Source of the DNA: Lentisphaerota bacterium
GTDB lineage: Bacteria; Verrucomicrobiota; Lentisphaeria; Oligosphaerales; Oligosphaeraceae
Length of the DNA stretch: 17,050 bases
Direction: 5' to 3'
Assembly: GCA_012800625.1 (NCBI GenBank)
Contig: JAAZIY010000028.1
Span: 1 to 17,050, forward strand
Position numbers and translations under genes: made by a program. Below the pieces are notes generated by a model. That model was not told where the DNA came from. It saw nothing but the letters and a program-made list of their open reading frames with translations, and did no database searches. Below are positions 14,230 to 17,050 of this stretch, in pieces (the stretch's first letter is position 1; every line of letters starts with the position of its first letter).

Positions 14230-15429
14230 ATGTCGGTTTTATTTAATGGTCCTGATCGCGGCGGTTATTTTGGTGTTTACGGTGGCATTCATGTTCCCGA
14301 CATTCTTTTAGAGCCTTTGCGCGAGATCAGCGAGGCTTATATCCGCATTAGTCGTTCGGCTGATTTCATTGCCGAGTTGCGTTATATTCGCCGTCATTTT
14401 CAGGGTCGTCCCACACCTGTGAGCTACTGTCGTCGTTTGTCCGACGCCTTGGGCGGCGCTCAGATTTACCTCAAGCGCGAGGATTTGAACCACAGTGGCG
14501 CCCACAAGCTAAACCACTGCATGGGCGAGGTTCTGCTTGCCAAGCACATGGGCAAGAAGCGTGTGATTGCCGAGACCGGCGCTGGGCAGCATGGTGTTGC
14601 ATTGGCCACTGCCGCGGCCTACTTCGGCCTCGAATGCGAGATACACATGGGCGAGGTTGATGTGGCCAAGCAGGCCCCCAACGTGGCGCGCATGAAGCTG
14701 CTTGGCGCCAAGGTGGTGCCGGTAAGCTTCGGCCTGCGCACGCTGAAAGAGGCGGTGGACTCCGCCTTCGCGGAGTACCTGAAAGACCCGGTTAATACCA
14801 TCTACTGCATAGGCTCAGTGGTAGGCCCGCACCCCTTCCCGATGCTGGTCAGGGACTTTCAGGAGGTGGTGGGCATAGAGGCCAGGGAGCAATTTTTGGA
14901 AATGACCGGTAATCTGCCCGAGGCAGTGACCGCTTGCGTCGGCGGCGGCAGCAATGCCATGGGCATCTTCCGGGGATTCCTGAAAGACGAAAGCGTACAG
15001 CTCTACGGTGCCGAACCACTGGGCACCGGCAGTAAAACCGGCGAACACGCCGCCACTATGAGCTATGGCACGCCAGGGATCATACACGGTTTCAAATGCT
15101 ATCTGCTGCAAGACGAAAAAGGCGAGCCAGCCTCGGTGTATTCCTGCGCCAGCGGACTGGACTACCCCGGCGTAGGCCCGGAACACTGCCAGCTGAAAGA
15201 CGCTGGCAGGGTGAAGTACGTGGCAATCTCAGACAAAGAGGCCATAGACGCATTCTTTAAACTCTCGCGCCTGGAGGGTATAATCCCGGCCCTGGAAAGC
15301 GCACACGCCGTGGCACACGCCATGAAACTGGCCAAGGAAATGGAGCAGGGCGCTATCCTGGTGAATCTCTCCGGCCGAGGCGACAAAGACCTGGACTATG
15401 TCATCGAAAACTACGGCCTGGGAGAGTAG
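14230..15429 (+). CDS. trpB: Tryptophan synthase beta chain
   Basis: Condenses indole with L-serine to L-tryptophan using pyridoxal phosphate, normally in an alpha2beta2 complex with TrpA. 399 residues, standard length. Motifs: LKREDLNHSGAHKLN with the PLP lysine Lys93, AETGAGQHGVA with catalytic Glu115, VGPHPFPMLVRDFQ (198-211), the phosphate-binding GGGSNA (238-243), GLDYPGVGPEH (309-319) and SGRGDKD (381-387). The start is well supported by GGAGG 7 bases before ATG 14230. Some positions differ from the common TrpB1 pattern (YGGIHVPDILL for FGGQYVPETL, KLNHCMGE for KINNALGQ), but the full catalytic set is kept. It stands alone: no trpA or other trp gene is adjacent, and repeat arrays lie on both sides. 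The leader may carry a weak attenuator-like hairpin. Confidence 0.95.
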   Translation: MSVLFNGPDRGGYFGVYGGIHVPDILLEPLREISEAYIRISRSADFIAELRYIRRHFQGRPTPVSYCRRLSDALGGAQIYLKREDLNHSGAHKLNHCMGEVLLAKHMGKKRVIAETGAGQHGVALATAAAYFGLECEIHMGEVDVAKQAPNVARMKLLGAKVVPVSFGLRTLKEAVDSAFAEYLKDPVNTIYCIGSVVGPHPFPMLVRDFQEVVGIEAREQFLEMTGNLPEAVTACVGGGSNAMGIFRGFLKDESVQLYGAEPLGTGSKTGEHAATMSYGTPGIIHGFKCYLLQDEKGEPASVYSCASGLDYPGVGPEHCQLKDAGRVKYVAISDKEAIDAFFKLSRLEGIIPALESAHAVAHAMKLAKEMEQGAILVNLSGRGDKDLDYVIENYGLGE

Positions 15430-15446
15430 AGACGATGCTTGAAGCG

Positions 15447-15505
15447 GGGGAGGACACTAAGACACACGAAGACACACTAAGACACACTAAGGGCTTATGC
15501 GGCGC
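15447..15505 (+). repeat. Interspersed 10-bp tandem repeat, copy H, with half hairpin
   Basis: GGGGAGGACACTAAGACACA, then CGAAGACACACTAAGACACA and CTAAG, then GGCTTATGCGGCGC (15492-15505), an exact copy of 14 bases of the left arm of the hairpin at 5692. It starts 17 bases after the trpB stop. Confidence 0.85.
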
Positions 15506-15536
15506 GGCGCTAAATTTGCCTCGCGGCTCTGCCGGC

Positions 15537-15565
15537 TTGCAACTCGCTGCTTGACGGTATATATT
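15537..15565 (+). promoter_or_regulatory. Possible secG promoter
   Basis: TTGCAA (15537-15542), a 17-base spacer and TATATT (15560-15565), placed 57 bases before the secG start and after repeat copy H. Confidence 0.45.
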
Positions 15566-15621
15566 TATTGCTTGTCTTGTCTTTCCTTAGCTAGATTTTG
15601 TTTATTTCGGAGTTGTTCGCG

Positions 15622-16032
15622 ATGGTGACCTTCTTTTCAGTCTTGCTCACGGTTTTTGCCATATTGTCGGGTATTCTTATGATCGTGGTTATCATGCTGC
15701 AAAACAACAAGGGCGGCGGCGGTCTTGGAGCGGTCAGCGGCGGCATTACCGAGACCATGTTCGGAGCCTCCGCCGCCAATGTCCTGGTGAAGATCACTAT
15801 CTGGCTGGCGGTACTCTTCATGGGCTCCACCCTGGTGCTGGCAACCCTGACCGGCAGAGTGCGCGGCGGTAAAAGCATCGCGGAAACCATGCTGCCCGAA
15901 GAGAGCACGAGCAGCCTCGTCGAAACCGCCCCGCTGACCGAGACGGCTCAGGAGGAGACGCCCGCAGTGGAATCACAGACAGAGGCACCCGCAGTGGAAT
16001 CACAGACTGAGGCGCCTGAAGCGGCTCAGTGA
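15622..16032 (+). CDS. secG: Preprotein translocase subunit SecG
   Basis: Small inner-membrane subunit of the SecYEG channel that assists protein export. 136 residues from ATG 15622, with GGAG 10 bases before it; a TTG at 15598 is in frame but has no ribosome site and adds an unneeded leader. Two membrane helices (VLLTVFAILSGILMIVVIML and VKITIWLAVLFMGSTLVLAT) flank the conserved cytoplasmic loop MLQNNKGGGGLGAVSGG, followed by TETMFGASAANVL. The C-terminal tail of about 45 residues is acidic and ends with two copies of PAVESQTEA, encoded by a 27-bp direct duplication. It is probably monocistronic: a promoter-like site lies upstream and a strong terminator follows 27 bases after the TGA stop. 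Confidence 0.92.
   Translation: MVTFFSVLLTVFAILSGILMIVVIMLQNNKGGGGLGAVSGGITETMFGASAANVLVKITIWLAVLFMGSTLVLATLTGRVRGGKSIAETMLPEESTSSLVETAPLTETAQEETPAVESQTEAPAVESQTEAPEAAQ
15961..16014 (+). repeat. 27-bp direct duplication in the secG tail
   Basis: Two head-to-tail copies (15961-15987 and 15988-16014) differing at only two positions, both silent, encode PAVESQTEA twice. A preceding TETAQEET stretch suggests low-complexity tail growth by slippage. Confidence 0.9.
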
Positions 16033-16058
16033 AACAAACAATTTAGCGGTGACTAGCA

Positions 16059-16086
16059 AGGCAGCCTAATAAGGCTGCCTTTTTTT
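16059..16086 (+). terminator. Rho-independent terminator of secG
   Basis: Perfect 8-bp stem AGGCAGCC / GGCTGCCT with loop TAATAA, followed by six Ts. It lies 27 bases after the secG stop. Confidence 0.93.
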
Positions 16087-16098
16087 ATAGGCAAGCTT

Positions 16099-16127
16099 GA
16101 GGACAGCAAGACACAGCAAGGCAAAGG
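16099..16127 (+). repeat. Interspersed 10-bp tandem repeat, copy I (degenerate)
   Basis: GAGGACAGCAAGACACAGCA then AGGCAAAGG: the same frame and leader as other copies but with AGCAAG in place of ACTAAG. It lies between the secG terminator and the HPr promoter. Confidence 0.55.
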
Positions 16128-16153
16128 AAAATCACAAAAAATCGCTTTGCGGT

Positions 16154-16182
16154 TTGCACTCAGCGGGTTTCGGCGTTATTAT
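16154..16182 (+). promoter_or_regulatory. Possible promoter of the HPr gene
   Basis: TTGCAC (16154-16159), a 17-base spacer and TATTAT (16177-16182), 63 bases before the HPr start. The -10 box matches at 5 of 6; the -35 box is weak. Confidence 0.42.
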
Positions 16183-16245
16183 CTATATTAAGCCTGAGTA
16201 TTAAAGGGCGGGATTTGTTTTTCCGGTTAATGTTGGAGGAGTCTT

Positions 16246-16521
16246 TTGGCAAGCAGAAAAGTAAGGGTGCGCAATTCCAAAGGAATACATGTCAGGCCGG
16301 CAGGCCTGATCGTTTCTTCAATCAAAGGTTATAAGGGAAAAGTCGAGGTTGTGGACGAAGAAGGCAAGCGGGCCTCGCTGCAGTCTATCCTCTCACTGCT
16401 CTCCCTGGGGCTGGCGGCGGGCGTAGAGGTCACCGTGGAGGTGGACGGGCCGGACGCCGAAAGGGTCTGCGACGAGCTTAGCGCCCTGTTTGCCCGACAT
16501 TTCGATTTTCCACAGACCTAG
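16246..16521 (+). CDS. HPr family phosphocarrier protein
   Basis: Phosphoryl carrier between PEP-dependent Enzyme I and sugar permeases, or a regulatory HPr when no permeases exist. 91 residues. The active-site histidine is His15 in GIHVRPAGLIV, and the regulatory serine region is LQSILSLLSLGL with Ser47 where HPr kinase acts in species that have it. The start is an unusual TTG at 16246, well supported by GGAGG 6 bases before it; the next in-frame codons would remove the first beta strand. No Enzyme I, HPr kinase or permease gene is in the window. It is followed 50 bases later by a glycosidase-like gene in the same direction, with no terminator between, so the two may be co-transcribed. Confidence 0.93.
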   Translation: MASRKVRVRNSKGIHVRPAGLIVSSIKGYKGKVEVVDEEGKRASLQSILSLLSLGLAAGVEVTVEVDGPDAERVCDELSALFARHFDFPQT

Positions 16522-16571
16522 AGAAACTAGCGCCGGCAGGGTGGAAAACGACAGAAAACACGGAGGAAAAA

Positions 16572-17050
16572 ATGCAGAATCAGAAATTACCTGAACCTTT
16601 GCTGGGTCAGTGGATTTGGTTGCGCGAACCTGATCTTTATCAGGAGACACATCTTTTTTTCCGCCGCGATTTTTGCGTCAGCGAGATGCCTGGCAGCTGC
16701 GAGCTTTGGATCACGGCGCGCTCCAGTTTTCATCTCTACATCAACGGGCAGCTTTGCGCCCTGGGGCCTAGTGAGCACCCCTTGCAGAAGAGCTACGCCT
16801 ACTGCATAGACATCAATTACCTGGTACAGGTGGGCAGCAATCAGATCGCGGTGCAGGTCTACAACGCCAATGCGCCGCTGGTGAACCATGTGCAAAAGCC
16901 CGGCGGCTTCTGGGCACAGCTACAAGTCGATGGGAAGCCGCTGGTCTGGAGTGACGAGGAATGGCGCTGCCTGACACCGGAGTGCTACCCGGTGCCGGGA
17001 ATCATCCGCGGCGTGGGTGCGACCAGTGTCGAAATCCTGGACTTCCGCAA
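16572..17050 (+). CDS. Alpha-L-rhamnosidase-like glycoside hydrolase, N-terminal part (runs off window)
   Basis: The first 159 residues of a gene cut by the window end. ATG 16572 follows GGAGG by 5 bases. The sequence begins with a jelly-roll sugar-binding-type domain: QWIWLREPDLYQETHLFFRR, then ELWITARSSFHLYINGQLCA (about 45-64), LGPSEHP, YAYCIDINYLVQVGSNQIAV and GGFWAQLQVDG. The order FRR..(T/A)A..xxYING..LGP..Y..DI...L..G.N.IAV is typical of the N-terminal domains of GH78 alpha-L-rhamnosidases and related large glycosidases. No signal peptide is visible at this start, so the enzyme may be cytoplasmic. The catalytic domain is outside the window, so the exact family cannot be confirmed; other glycosidases use the same domain. 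Confidence 0.7.
   Translation, partial: MQNQKLPEPLLGQWIWLREPDLYQETHLFFRRDFCVSEMPGSCELWITARSSFHLYINGQLCALGPSEHPLQKSYAYCIDINYLVQVGSNQIAVQVYNANAPLVNHVQKPGGFWAQLQVDGKPLVWSDEEWRCLTPECYPVPGIIRGVGATSVEILDFR

Overview
This window comes from a diderm (Gram-negative type) bacterium of moderately high GC content. It encodes an LpxC-family deacetylase, a TolC-type outer membrane channel, a lipoprotein periplasmic adaptor and SecG. Genes end in TGA as well as TAA and TAG, so the standard code applies. The gene mix (eukaryote-type glycogen branching enzyme, a probable alpha-L-rhamnosidase-like glycosidase, a Gfo/Idh/MocA oxidoreductase, a XPB/Bax1 pair) and the many short intergenic repeats suggest the PVC group, perhaps Lentisphaerota. 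That placement is a guess; no rRNA or marker gene is present to settle it.

Layout. 1-5641, minus strand: a two-gene efflux operon (TolC-like channel, then lipoprotein membrane-fusion protein) behind a consensus-like promoter with a palindromic operator, and upstream of it a translationally coupled XPB-like helicase and Bax1/DUF790 nuclease. 5762-7271, minus: a YugP-type zinc peptidase followed 4 bases later by a stand-alone biotin-protein ligase. 7457-10381, minus: a tight operon of a divergent LpxC, a lone GspF/PilC-type membrane protein and an OleB/haloalkane-dehalogenase-like hydrolase. 10382-10735: a hairpin-rich, inverted-repeat-bounded intergenic element. 10736-11845, minus: a Gfo/Idh/MocA oxidoreductase. 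12031-17050, plus: a branching enzyme gene cut by one in-frame TGA, an orphan trpB, secG with a strong terminator, HPr, and the start of a glycosidase that runs off the window.

The most distinctive non-coding signal is a modular repeat family. At least nine arrays of a roughly 10-bp unit (ACACTAAGAC / ACACGAAGAC) sit between transcription units, often within a few bases of a start or stop codon, and never in the short gaps inside operons. They carry a small set of shared flanks: ATTTTGGAC or GGGGGAGGAC on one side, and GTCGTCTTC, a GGCTTATGCGGCGC hairpin arm, or a 9-bp GATTCGTCC array on the other.

I found no CRISPR array, tRNA, rRNA, transposase or phage gene. No clearly new multi-gene system is provable from sequence alone. 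The best leads are the modular repeat family, the single-codon interruption of the branching enzyme, the bacterial XPB-Bax1 pair, and the LpxC-like protein whose zinc-ligand spacing differs from the family.
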